Shown here: in pieces, positions 32,860 to 44,160 of the stretch
Layout: every line of letters starts with the position of its first letter
Position numbering within the stretch: the first letter of the stretch is position 1
Assembly: GCA_016802295.1 (NCBI GenBank)
Contig: JAESIW010000137.1
Location: 4,827,532 to 4,888,275, forward strand
Reading direction: 5' to 3'
DNA from: Brachionus rotundiformis
Lineage: Eukaryota > Rotifera > Eurotatoria > Ploima > Brachionidae
DNA length: 60,744 nt
Translations under genes and position numbers: made by a program
The notes under the pieces: model-generated
What the model saw: only the letters and a program-made list of their open reading frames with translations
What the model was told of the DNA's origin: nothing
The model's database searches: none

Positions 32860-34625
32860 ATGTCTGCCGCAAAAGGATTACTTAGCTTACAAGAAGAAGA
32901 TATGACCAAGATAATTGTGGCCTCAGCACATTTGGGCTCACAAAACTTGGATTATCAAATGCAACAATACATTTTCAAGAGAAAAACTGATGGTGTTAGT
33001 TTGTTCAACATTGGAAAAATGTGGGATAAATTGGTTCTTGCTGCTAGAGTCATTGCTTCAATTGAAAATCCAGCCGATGTTTGCATTATCTCTGCAAGAC
33101 AAGTTTCTCAACGTGGTGTCTTGAAATACGCCAGATATACTGGTAATTATTTTTTTTTTCAATCTATTAAGACAAACGGAATATGATGAGGTTATAAAGT
33201 GTCCAGGCCACTGAAACTTTCGCTGATGTATATCTTATTTTTAATTTTCTGATTCCATTTTGTCTTAAATGAGAATACAACCGTCTTGATTTTATTTCTA
33301 AAATTGAATCAATGAAGCAATTAATTCTCTAAATTAGGAGAAAATTTACTCTTTCTAATGTTCTGGTCAGTTTACCTGAACATAAAAGTAAATTTTGTGC
33401 AATTAAATAATACGCCATAGACCAGCTTTTACCAAGATAAATCTAAATTCTTGGTGAATTCCTTTGACTATAGGCCATATAGCCTAGACAGGTGCTTAGG
33501 AATATGAGATGATTTTTATATGACATCTCATATTGGGACATGCATCTGTACATTTTTTTCTAAACGCCGTAGAACCAGTATTTGCCAATATGTTTATTTG
33601 GCTGATCTCTAGACTGCGGCTAAAAAGTACCAAGTGCTTAGGAATATGAAATGAATATTCATGTAACATTTCATATTGGGACATGTACTCGGACAGAATT
33701 TTTTACCAAAAAACGAAATGATGAAAAAGTTGCTAATTAAATCGTAATTATATTGACGATCTAAGCAATCATCTCGTACTGAGCATCTGAATCGTTTTAA
33801 TATAGAAAAAATAAATTCTTTTTTAAAAAAATTTAAATTTATATAATTTTTAATTTGGTTTAACTAGGTGCCACACCAATTGCTGGTCGTTTTACTCCTG
33901 GTTCATTTACCAATCAAATCCAATCGGCTTTCAAGGAGCCACGTTTGGTAATTGTTACTGATCCAGTTGCTGACCATCAACCCATAACCGAGGCATCGTA
34001 TGTCAACATCCCAGTTATTGCTTTTGCTAACTCAGACAATCCATTGAGAAACATTGATATTGTTATCCCATGTAACAACCGAGTAAATATTCTTGTTATC
34101 TATTTGGCTAAATTATTTGGATAGTGATGAAAAAATTACTAATAAAAAGCGTAATTTATAATGGCGAAATAAGTAATTTCGTACTGAGCAGCTGAATCTT
34201 AGATTTGGCCAAAAATATCGAAAAATTTTAGAAAAAAAAAATTAATTAATTTCATTTAGGGTAAAAACTCAATTGGTTTGATGTTGTGGTTTTTGGCTCG
34301 TGAAGTTTTGAGAATCCGAGGAACTTTACCAAGAACTGAACAATGGGAAATTATGCCAGATTTGTTCTTCTATCGTGACATCGAAGAGGCTGCTAAAGAG
34401 GAAGTAGTTGTTGCAGCTGAGCCAACCGAGCAATTTCAAGAACCAGTTCAGGGTGATGGTGAATGGGATCAAAGTGGTACTACCATTGGTCAAAATGTTA
34501 ACTTGCAAACCGGATTTGTTGCTAATGAAGAATGGAATCCAACAGAGGAAAACTGGGCTAAAGCTCCAGCTCCAAGTGAAAGCTGGGCTAATCAAGCAGC
34601 ACCAGGTTCATGGGGTGCAGTTTAA
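32860..34625 (+). CDS. RPSA: 40S ribosomal protein SA (laminin receptor family, uS2)
   Basis: Proposed exons 32860-33142, 33868-34082 and 34260-34625 give 287 residues (human 295). Ribosomal protein uS2 sits on the head-body junction of the small subunit. Core motifs: LGSQNLDYQMQQYIFKR, ISARQVSQRGVLKYARYTG, PGSFTNQIQSAFKEPRL, IPVIAFANSDNPLRNIDI and LAREVLRIRGTL. The animal-specific acidic C-terminal tail has Trp-containing repeats (EEWNPTEENW, SESWANQ, GSWGAV). Introns are 725 and 177 bases, much longer than the 50-base norm here, because they appear to carry snoRNAs. RPSA is also a snoRNA host in vertebrates (SNORA62, SNORA6). Confidence 0.96.
33178..33256 (+). ncRNA. Candidate C/D box snoRNA in RPSA intron 1 (first)
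   Basis: Terminal stem GGAAT/ATTCC encloses box C ATGATGA (33183-33189) and box D CTGA (33249-33252). An internal D' CTGA is at 33211-33214, followed by a C' box TGATGT. About 79 nt, the normal size. The D' guide reads AAGTGTCCAGGCCA. It is complementary over about 11-12 bases to a conserved 18S rRNA segment of the form GGCCYGGACACT, as I recall it; this target is tentative. Confidence 0.65.
33414..33555 (+). ncRNA. Candidate H/ACA box snoRNA A in RPSA intron 1
   Basis: 142 nt with the two-hairpin shape. 5' hairpin: outer stem GCCATAG (33414-33420) with CTATAGGC (33468-33475), and inner stem ACCAAG/CTTGGT (33431-33436, 33450-33455). 3' hairpin: outer stem ACAGGTGC/GCATCTGT (33488-33495, 33542-33549), pocket TTAGG / GGGACAT, and inner stem AATATGAGATG/CATCTCATATT (33501-33511, 33524-33534). 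Box ACA (33550-33552) directly follows the stem, three bases before the end. The H box between hairpins is imperfect (AGACAG is the nearest match). Confidence 0.72.
33566..33698 (+). ncRNA. Candidate H/ACA box snoRNA B in RPSA intron 1
   Basis: Paralogue of the adjacent snoRNA A. 5' hairpin: outer stem GCCGTAG/CTGCGGC (33566-33572, 33614-33620), inner stem GCCAA/TTGGC (33584-33588, 33598-33602). H box AAAGTA (33624-33629) fits ANANNA. 3' hairpin: lower stem CCAAGTGC/GTACTCGG (33630-33637, 33685-33692), the same pocket TTAGG / GGGACAT, upper stem AATATGAAATG/CATTTCATATT (33643-33653, 33667-33677). ACA box at 33693-33695. Relative to copy A the stems differ by paired changes that preserve pairing. 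Confidence 0.75.
33710..33798 (+). ncRNA. Candidate C/D box snoRNA in RPSA intron 1 (second), 28S sarcin-ricin guide
   Basis: Terminal stem AAAACGA/TCGTTTT (33710-33716, 33792-33798) encloses box C ATGATGA (33718-33724), C' TGACGA (33754-33759) and box D CTGA (33787-33790). The guide before box D reads TCTCGTACTGAGCAT. Its complement, TGCTCAGTACGAGA, is the conserved 28S rRNA segment leading into the sarcin-ricin loop. By the plus-five rule it would direct 2'-O-methylation of the U in TGCUCAG. A near copy lies in the next RPSA intron. Confidence 0.8.
34120..34200 (+). ncRNA. Candidate C/D box snoRNA in RPSA intron 2, paralogue of the 33710 snoRNA
   Basis: Box C GTGATGA (34124-34130) and box D CTGA (34192-34195), spacing within one base of the intron-1 copy. 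Most of the box elements and the guide TTTCGTACTGAGCAG are shared with it, while intervening bases have drifted. The guide is complementary to CTGCTCAGTACGA of 28S rRNA over 13 bases. The terminal stem is weak (GGAT/ATCT). Confidence 0.75.
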
Positions 34626-37600
34626 ATTAGCTCAAAAATTTTAAAATGTTTTACATTTTAAAAATTAAATAAATAATTTTAAAAAAAATCTTTTTTAAAG
34701 CATAATTTGGTTAAATTTGGTAAAAAACATCCCATAAATTGTCCCTAAATCAAAAAGCTTAATTTTTAATGAGGACTCAATTTATATCTTTAATTTAAAA
34801 ATTGTTGTTAAAAAAATATTAACAATTTAAATTTAATTTTAATTCAAATACTGAAGAGAGCTATATAAAAATTATTAAATTTAAAGTTAAAAATATTTGG
34901 GTTTATTTTCAAATAAAATATTGTCTATATATTTTTGTGATATTCAATTTTCAAATCATTTAAATTTTGGTTTATTCTTAATCAATATATTAATTTTTTA
35001 ATTTGAAATAAATCTTCTTAATTATATTTTATTGAAAAATTAATAAAAAGAAGATATATGTTTTATTTCTTTTTTAAATTTTCGATTTTATTATAATTAA
35101 AAATAATAATTAAAAACAATAAATTACAATCAAGGTTTTTAAAAAACAATTTTCTTTTTGTGCCACAAAGCGAGTTGAATCTACTACAAATTTTTTAAAT
35201 CTATCCACTGAATTATATAAAATTAAAACATTTTTCACTTTCGCATCAAATATATTTTATTCGTAATTAATTTAGTATCTCTTAATGATATGATATAAAA
35301 ATAATTAAATAAACAAAATGAAACAAATCGAATAAAACAAAAATTATTTTGATATAGATATAACGAATAAAATAAAAAAAAAATTCATTTTTTGTTACAT
35401 CTTTTAGGATAATAAAAGCCTTTTTCTAGCCATTTTGGTACCACAATTTTCACAAAATCTTTCTCATCTACTTGGCAACCATTCATCATGAAAGTACATT
35501 AGTACCAATATTTGATATTTTCTTGTTTCTTGAATGCCATTGATGTACCCTTGATTTTATCGTTTTAAACTTAAAGTCTAATTGTGTCATCAAGTTTCAT
35601 CCATTTTTAATTAGAAGATTTTCATATAAATTTAGGAAATGATTTACGTTTCTATTTAAGTTTCTATTTTTTAAAGTATTTTTTTAATTAAATTTTTTTG
35701 TAAAGTTCATGGGACGAATATTTTAAATAGATATATTTAATCAGTCATGGGCTTATCAAATTAGTGGAAATTAAATTAAATTGGTTATAATAATTAATTA
35801 AAAGTTGACATATTATCTATTTAGTTGTAATTTTAATAATTTTGTAAGTAATATAAGTATAAGTGATTTTTACTTTTTTGTTAAACTTTGTGGTAACTAT
35901 TTTTGTGGTAAAGTTTACTGACGTCCCTTAAATAATTAAAAGCATTTTTGAGGATTTTTGGAGGTTTTGGTATATTTTTGTTCTAATAATTCAGAGTTAT
36001 ATTTGGTTTGCTTATTATCTTATCAAAGATAATTTGAGCATTTTTCAACTTATACAAATCAATTTTTTTGATAAAAAATAGCAAAATGTATATGAACCAG
36101 AGGTTATAGAATTATGAAAGAAAGCAATTGAAAAAAAAAGAATTGGGAACATTTACTTCTTGTCGTTTTATAAGTTACCTGTGTTCATTTGATGTTCTTA
36201 AAGGAATCTCAAAGGACTAAACATTATTAGATTTTTAAATCGTTTTTTTTAATTTTCTATTAATACTTGTCTACTTTATATTCAAATAATTTAGAAAATT
36301 GTGTATTCTTTGCAAGCAAAATATAAAGAATTGAAATTTAAAATTAAAAAAAAGATAATTCTAGAATTCTAAAAACAGCAACAAAATTTTAGTATATGTC
36401 ATTTAATTTTGGAATTTTGTTTAAAACGAATATCAAAGATATAAGCATATCAAGAGTCATATTTTTCACCAAATTATTAATTTCAAAATAATCTATAAAT
36501 CATTTAAATTATTTAATTTAATTATTTAACTCGAATGCAATTTTAGTTAGTTTTAAATTAAATAAATTAAGTTTTTTAAATTTGATAAACTAGTTTTTAA
36601 ACAGATAAATAAAGAATAATGCAAAAAGGCTCTTAATTTCTTCAAAATGGTTAAATTTTTTATAATGGAAAAAGTAAAAACCTAAATTTGAAATTTTTAA
36701 ACATTTTGAATATATTTTTTCTTAATTAATTCAAAATACTCATCTACATTTAAAAATGCACTATCTAAATTAATTGAAATATTAGATATTTTGGAGCAAT
36801 TTATAAATTGAATAAAAATAACAAGTTGGGTGTGATCATTTAGTTGACAAGCATGGTCGCCAAAGCCCTGCACTCCAGGTGAACAGAGATATGCCAAAAT
36901 CCAAATGCTCGCTTTCCAATTAGGCAAATTAGATTTTTACGAGGGCAAATTGAATTTATATAGCCGAGGTCACTTTATGCAGGCCAAAGTCTAAATTGAT
37001 CTTGATCACGTAAAGCTCTGGCCATGCTATCTTCCAAACTATTAAAATTCTTCATTTAAAACTATTACTTTCAAAGTAAATATAAATTAATCAAACCGTC
37101 ATCTAAGTAGACAATTATTTATCTAAAATGATTCTCCGCATAATGGCTTTTTAAAATCTGTGCCAACATCGACAAAATCACTCATGCGCGTCCAAATATC
37201 ACTTGGACACAATTAAAAAATTTCCAAGACTAGTTTTTTCCTCCATTCATTGTCGACTATTTCCAAGCCAATCTGTAAATGTTGTACAAATGTGATTTCT
37301 GAATGAGCTTTTCTTTTCTTTTTTTTTGCAGCGCTTTGGCAATTTTGTATTTAACTTTGCCATGCTTGGTATCTATTTGTGCTTGATTAGTGATCCGTTG
37401 ATAAAAAAACAATTAGGAATATTTATGTTTTGGCATATGAAAATTCATTAAATCGATATAAATATTAGAAGTTATTCTCATTTATTGTAAAAAAAATCAA
37501 AAAAAATTATTTGGAAGCAAAAAAGTACCAAAATGGTAGAAATTAAACGGCTTAGAGAAGCGTCAATGAATGTGGTCGAATGGCGGATTTGCAAAAGGTA

Positions 37601-38757
37601 AAAAGCTATAAATCTTTCTAAAAGTGCTTAGTGCCAAAAATGACAAATTTTATTATCATTCTATCAAATCTTTACATAATATTTATCTTACGGGAATTTA
37701 AACAATGTGTCAAATAGCATCGACAGGTAATTCACTTTAAAATAGATCGGATCTGGCCCCGGGGCCGATACTATCTCCGACTATAGCTTGCCAACAGCTT
37801 GACGCATCCAGCTCTTTTGTCTTTTTTCAACTATTTAATTTAACATTATCATTTTATTTTCATTTTTTTAGTGTACACCTAAATTAGAATATTCACCTAA
37901 GGATAAATCTCTCCCCATTTCTTCTTCTAATTCTAATTCTTCTAATATCAACTCTCATTAAAATAAAAAATTTGTTTCATCGACAACAAATGAAAGAAAC
38001 AAAACAAAATTATTTTATTTAAAAAAAAATAAAGAATTTTTTTGTTTTTTTTTTATATTTTTGTGTTCTTACATATCAACCACGCATTTTATCTATTCAT
38101 CTTATCTATCAATCAATTTCGAATTTTACCTAACGGCTATAAACCAATAAAAAATATTTTTACCATCTATTTAACCAATGGAAATAGATAGTTCTAAAAT
38201 CATAATTTATATTAAAAATTAGAACTCTGCTTCATTTTCTCTCCGTACCTGTCAATTTGTATTGAAAGCATTTTTATTTTATTTTATATTATTTTATTTT
38301 ATTTTATTTTATTTCTTTTCTATTTTCCATTTATCTGAATCTTAATAAATAATTTAGCAAATAGATCTGCCAAACACTTAGAAAGAGAGTCTACATGCTT
38401 TAAGGTATACAATAGAACATTAGAAAATAAAGCCTTTCTCCACAAGTGTTCGTATTATCATTCATTAGCAATTGCCAAAGTAATTGCTCTTTGCAATTTT
38501 CTATTTCATTGTTGTTGTTTAATTTAAATTTAATATATCATTTATCTATATTTTGAAAATTTAAAATATTTTCTCTCTCTCTCTTTCTCTCATTTTACCT
38601 GGCTAAATTCTCTCTCTTACTTTTTTTATTTTATCACACAAAGACAACGAAATCAATTTTGTTTGATTGAAGAAAGATAAAATTTCATGATACAATGTTT
38701 TAATACGATTGAGCTTTAATTTAAAATATTTATTTTACCAATCAAGCAAAAACGAAC
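34626..38757. other. 4.1-kb gene-free region upstream of the plus-strand Pax gene
   Basis: No coding gene could be supported. A 76-codon minus frame at 36697-36927 has no recognisable content. The region 38273-38316 is an (ATTTT)n microsatellite and 38571-38592 is CT-rich. Being next to a developmental regulator, it is the likely place for Pax control elements, but I see no specific binding sites. Confidence 0.5.
38273..38316. repeat. (TTTTA)n microsatellite
   Basis: Imperfect pentanucleotide array of TTTTA/ATTTT units upstream of the Pax gene. Confidence 0.8.
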
Positions 38758-41700
38758 ATGGACTCAAATGATTCGCGTTCCTCTTCCTCGTCAATAAACT
38801 TGCTGAATGCGGAGCAGGCGGCCAGTGGCGCCGAGCCGCTCGAACACGACCTAATGTACAAAAAGTTCCAGAGTCTTGACTGCGAGCAGGAGTTGGCAGT
38901 ACACAAGTGCGAGAACAACGAGAACATAAACACCAACTATGCGGAACAGAAGCCGCTCAGTCCGGACATACTGTCGGGCCCGAGAGGCGACACTTTGCCC
39001 GCTGGAGAGAGCAAAAAAGCCGACCTGTTCCTGGCGAGCGCGTCCAACTTGGCCGAGAGCGTGGCCAAAGGTGGCAAAAAGCCGCGCAAAAACAAAAAGT
39101 CCACTCTCAAGCCCAACCAGTCGCTGAACAATTCCAACTCTTCGAATGAAAACGACCCGAATAGTTCAAGTACGTGGCTCTCTTTTTTGACCAAGACTTT
39201 CCCCCCATTTGGCTTTTTGGTGATTATTAGACCGAAACAAAATAATGAGTAAATTTTAAGAGACACAAGTCCAAGCAAACGCAAATTTGTCTTTTAATTG
39301 GGGCCAAATAGATTTTACTTTTAGAAAATTAATTAAAAATAAAAAATTAAAAGGGGATTTCTTATTAAATTAATAAACTTGTTCTCTTAATTTTAATTTA
39401 ATTTTTTAGCTAGCGATAAAAATTATCATTTAGAAAGTAATGTAAACCAGCTCGGTGGCTCTTTTGTGAACGGAAGGCCTCTGCCGGACGATGTTCGCAA
39501 GCTCATTGTCGAACTGGCACAAAAAGGAACACGGCCATGCGACATATCCAAAAAGCTCAAAGTGTCCCATGGATGCGTAAGCAAAATATTGGCAAAGTAT
39601 TAAGATTTAAAAAATAAAAAAAACAAACATAAAAATTATAATTTTAAATTATTTATTAGATTTAATTCAACTGGTTCGATTAAGCCAGGCCTGATCGGAG
39701 GCTCTAAGCCCAAAGTAGCCACTTCGGATGTAATCGAATCAATTACCATGTACAAAATACGCAATCCGAACATGTTTGCTTGGGAAATACGCGAAATGTT
39801 AATCAAAGATGGCGTATGCTCCCAAGATAAGGTACCATCGGTATCAAGCATCAACAGGTTTGTTTAATTTTAATTCTCTTTTCGTTTTTTGTTGGTTATT
39901 TCATATTTTTTTTTGCCAAATATGACTCAATAGCTGCATTAATTGAGCACATTAAAAAAATTAAAATTTTTTATGAAAGTTTTCCAAATTAATTGAATCA
40001 AAACGATCGACAATATCTATTTAATTTATTTGAAAAGAAGTTTAGTAATGCTGAGCTGACTAATGGAATACCAAGGGATACCAGCACATTTTTATTGTTT
40101 AAGCTTCAAGTCTAATTTAAATAATTACTTAGTGAAAATTAATAGTGATCTTTGAACAAAAAATTTATGAGTTTAGCTTACTTATTTTTAAAATTAATTA
40201 AGTGAGTCACTCAAAGATAAAATATTATAATTTAAATTCAATCAATTAAATATATCTAATGTATTTTCATTTTATTAATATGAAATTATTTATTTTAATA
40301 TCTAGAAAATTAAATTTAAAAAATCCAAATAAAAAGTAATGATACTTTTTGAAAAAATTTAAGTCACAAATTTTTACAGGAAATTTGATTTAAGAATTAA
40401 AATAATATTATTACCAACTTAAAGTTTTTTTGTCATTAATTATTTTTAAATTGTAAAAAAATATCTAAAAAAATTGCTTTTGATATATTTTTTATGATAG
40501 ATAGCAAATGTTTTCTAATTTTGATTAATTTTAAAGCCGAAAACGATAAGAAAATTTTCCTTTGAGCCAAATAAGTAGTCAGAAGGGAAAAATATGCTTT
40601 TATCTTAATAATATCTGCTAAAATTAAAAATAAATATAAGTTGTCAAACGATAATTTTTATCTGTCATAAAAACATTTTAATAATGTGAAAAACAATTAT
40701 TTCCTTGTGAAATTTTTTATTGCTTTATATATTAGTTTGAATAAAAATTTTTAGTCACAAAATAATAAAAACAAAAAATGTCTATTAATAAAATTGTCAA
40801 TTTATAAGTTTTGTTTTGAAATTCATATAAATAAAGATACGATTTTTAAGAAAATTTAAATAATTTTATCGAATAATCAACTTTTTGACATTGATTTTTT
40901 TTCAAATTAAGAAATAAATATATTTAAATTAAAATAACTATCAATAATAATATCCTGAATTTAAAAATTTTATTTATTTTTTTAAATAAAGAATAGTACG
41001 AAGTAAACAAAAGACAAAATTGGATATAAACAATAACAACTCGAGTGAAAAGAACGAATCTGTTGCCAAAAAGGCCAAGAAGTTAGTTAATAATGGTCAA
41101 TTGTCTGTTAATTCGTCACCATCTTCATGCACTCCATCTTCATTCTCGTCCTCATCGTCCAATTCTTCGGCCGAATCCTCTCAAATATTCACATTCCCAA
41201 CTGGAAACATAAATTTACCAACTATTAATGAACAATTCCAGCCTCTATCAGCATCGACAAACGACTCCCAATTTGACTTAAATGATCCAAAGTCTAACAT
41301 TTTATTTGGTCAACTGATACAATCGCCAAATCGAAACATGAACCCGCGCGCCTCAAATCAAATGACAACTGCAACCAGACTGAATAACAGTGAAACTCTA
41401 ATGCAATACTATGCTCCCAATTATAGCCCAGAGCAAACCCAATCTCCTCATGTTATCAATAGCCAACTTATTCAATATAACCACGAGAATGATGAAGATT
41501 CCAGCGAGGAGCATCACTACATGCATCTTCATCATCCTCTGTCACATGTTCACCACCATTCTAAACGATCTAAAATTGACTCAGACACCGAGAACAACAT
41601 TTTACAGTATCAGCTTAGTAAGCCAATACCAACTAATCCGACTAACCATATACACCAGTATTACGAGCTGTTTAACAATGGAGAGAACAACAATCAGCAA

Positions 41701-42702
41701 GCATTCCAATTTGGTGTTAACTCATCGCCTTCACAGAACCATAACAATCAAAATTACATGAATCATTTACTAATGACCGAACAAACTCTTAATCCAAATG
41801 AAAATAGCTTTTCTTTTAACAATTTGGAGCCAAACAATAACATGAACAATTCAGTATATTTCGAAGAAAGGTCAGTTCGAAGATCTATTTCTCCAAAAAG
41901 TGCTGATTTAGCCGATCGATCCACTGGTCATCACCATGCTCATCATGGTCATCATCACTTGAATCACCATCACATCCTGCAGCAACAGTACATGTCACAA
42001 TCAAATTATCCCAACGGATCATCCAACTACAATTTGGTCACATCACCACCAATCAACACAGACAAAATATTTCCAGAGTATTCAAGCAATTTATTAATCG
42101 ACAATGAAAGCTTTCCAAATATGCACATATCTGGTACAAATCACTCGAACAATGTGCCAAATCAGCAAAATACAAATTTTCACAATCATTTTCACTTCAT
42201 TAATGGTCATCATTTGAATGGTCATAATTTGCACCATCTGAATGGCACAAGCAGTATTTCGGAAGGTAAACAGAGATTTATTTTAATTTTTCTCCTTATT
42301 CTTTTTGATTAAATTTTGATTATTTAAGAGCGAACAGGCTGTGAGCGAGCCCAATCTTCAATGAGCAATGAATCATCAAACAGTAATAACATGGGCGGAT
42401 ATTACATAAATCATAACAATGCGGTGTATTTTGTGGACGAAAATGGTACAATGAATCCTCGAAATTTGATTCTAGATGGAAGGAACAGTGAAAGTGAAGT
42501 TAACAATCCAAACAGCTATTCGGATTCGAATAATGGCTGTTTGTTAATAAAGCCAGCTCATTTTAGGCCAGAGATTGTAAATGGTAATATGATATCTAAC
42601 AATGGTTCTAATGCTGATTCGACATTTACCGAACTTCAGCCTGCGGCTAATGTTTTTAACCAAATATCGAATATGGAGAACAAAAATTTAGTCTATCGAT
42701 AA
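38758..42702 (+). CDS. Pax transcription factor, paired domain only (Pax2/5/8- or Poxn-like)
   Basis: Proposed exons 38758-39169, 39410-39596, 39660-39857, 40992-42265 and 42329-42702 give 814 residues. The N-terminal 137 residues are Ser-rich and basic, in an unusually GC-rich exon. The paired domain (about residues 145-272) has VNQLGGSFVNGRPLPDDVRK, RPCDISKKLKVSHGCVSKIL, GSIKPGLIGGSKPKVAT, FAWEIR and VPSVSSINRIVR. I placed the acceptor at 40991 because it completes the conserved INRIVR. The remaining 540 residues are Ser/Asn/His-rich with long His tracts and no octapeptide or homeodomain that I can see. The IKPG...GGSKPKVAT and INRIVR residues match the neighbouring Pax2/5/8. Subfamily remains uncertain; Poxn or Pax1/9 are alternatives. 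Confidence 0.85.
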
Positions 42703-43950
42703 TAGACCGTGGACCGCTAAATGCTGGTCACTCAATAATGAAGAATTTATATGTTTAATAAATTTTATTTTCTCCAGCATTTTTCCAAAAGAAATTGTTA
42801 AAAGAAAATTGGTATTTTTTTTAGTTTTTTTTTTATTTGTGTTGTTAATATAATTAGTTATCGTAAATTTATTCTATCGGTCTAATTCTTTTTAGAAAGA
42901 AGGTTTATTATTTTTAAAATTATAATCGATTAAACAATCAATTATTTATTTTTATTTCTTTTCTTTTTTTCTGTTTTAATTTTTTAAAAGAAATTTTATT
43001 TGTTTTTAAATAATAAAATATTTATATTTTATCATGTTTAATTTTTAGATGAAATTATTTTATTTTTTAAGTTTTTATTTTAAATGTACATTATTTTTTT
43101 AAATAGTTAATATAAATATGTTCATGATTTAATTTTTTTAATAAAAATTCAACTCTTTAGGATACCAAATCATTATATTTATAAATATATACTTAGAAGG
43201 TAAGAAAAAACGATGTCCTAATAAGTCAACTTTTCACCAGGCTTGGCTTGTTATTAAATACTCATTCTTCCATACCTTGATTACGCAGTAATGCTTATAA
43301 TTTATTATCAAAAATCAATAATCCAGAAAGTCTTCAATTTAATGTCTCTTTAAATAGTTTCTATATAGGAATTTGGAACTTTTGCATTACCATCAATCAA
43401 TGGTTGTTGTTAATTTGATTAATCGATTTTTTTCAATTAAAGATAATGCAACTTATAAATTTTTTGTTTTTATAGAAACTTGATTAGCTTACATCTATTT
43501 CGAAATCTTTATAAATAGAAAAGAAATTGTCCTATAAGAATTCGTGTATCTATATTAAAAATTTGATACCAAAGTATATTAGTAAAGAGGTCAAAAATTA
43601 AATTCAATCATACTAAATATATGTCACAAAATGGATATTAATTTAGTACTTTAAAACTAATATTAATCAAAAATGAAAATTTGGAAAACATTGTTTTAAT
43701 TAAAAATGCTTTCTAAAATACTTAATTTAATTAAATTTTCACGGGTTAAAGGTTCTTAAAATGTAAAATAATGATAAAACGCCAGAAGAATAATAAATTA
43801 AATTCTTTATATATATATATTTAAAATGAAACCGCTATATTGATATCTATGGGGAATATCTATATGTGGAATTTTTAAAATAAAAACAGTTCGCTAAAAA
43901 TATTCGATATAAATAAGGTTCAAACTTAGATAGTTAACTAAGTTATTTAA
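42703..43950. other. AT-rich 3' region of the plus-strand Pax gene
   Basis: About 1.2 kb with 3' UTR signals likely (AATAAA-type sequences are frequent) and a TA microsatellite near 43809-43820. No gene recognised. Confidence 0.5.
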
Positions 43951-43959
43951 TTATGTTTT

Positions 43960-44160
43960 CGACAACGATGACACAGATATTAACATGGTAAGATAATTCA
44001 GGCTCAGTTGGTCAGGACGTGTGACCCAAATAACGGACAGACGACTTATAGTGGTCTTGGGAGAAATAATTGGCGGAACGACTAAACGAGGGAGACCTGA
44101 GAAGAGAGTTAATGGTGTACCTTTAGGATCATTGTAAGAGGATTGGAGTAGTTTGGTCAA
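43960..44160 (+). mobile_element. LINE reverse transcriptase C-terminal fragment
   Basis: Plus-strand translation gives RLSWSGRVTQITDRRLIVVL then GGTTKRGRPEKRVNG. This is the conserved R-L-x-W-x-G-H-V ... K-R-G-R-P tail seen at the C-terminus of many non-LTR reverse transcriptases. Only about 65 codons survive. Confidence 0.75.

Noticed and set aside
36697..36927. 76-codon minus-strand frame with a GC-richer start
   Set aside because: No recognisable domain; flanks hold stops in all frames. Left as unassigned DNA.
38907..39284. Several overlapping frames in the GC-rich Pax exon
   Set aside because: They are alternative-frame shadows of the Ser-rich N-terminus of the Pax protein.
40997..41003. 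Acceptors TAG at 40996 and AAG at 41003 for the Pax exon 4
   Set aside because: The first leads to a stop; the second is in frame but loses the conserved INRIVR. The AG at 40990-40991 keeps it.
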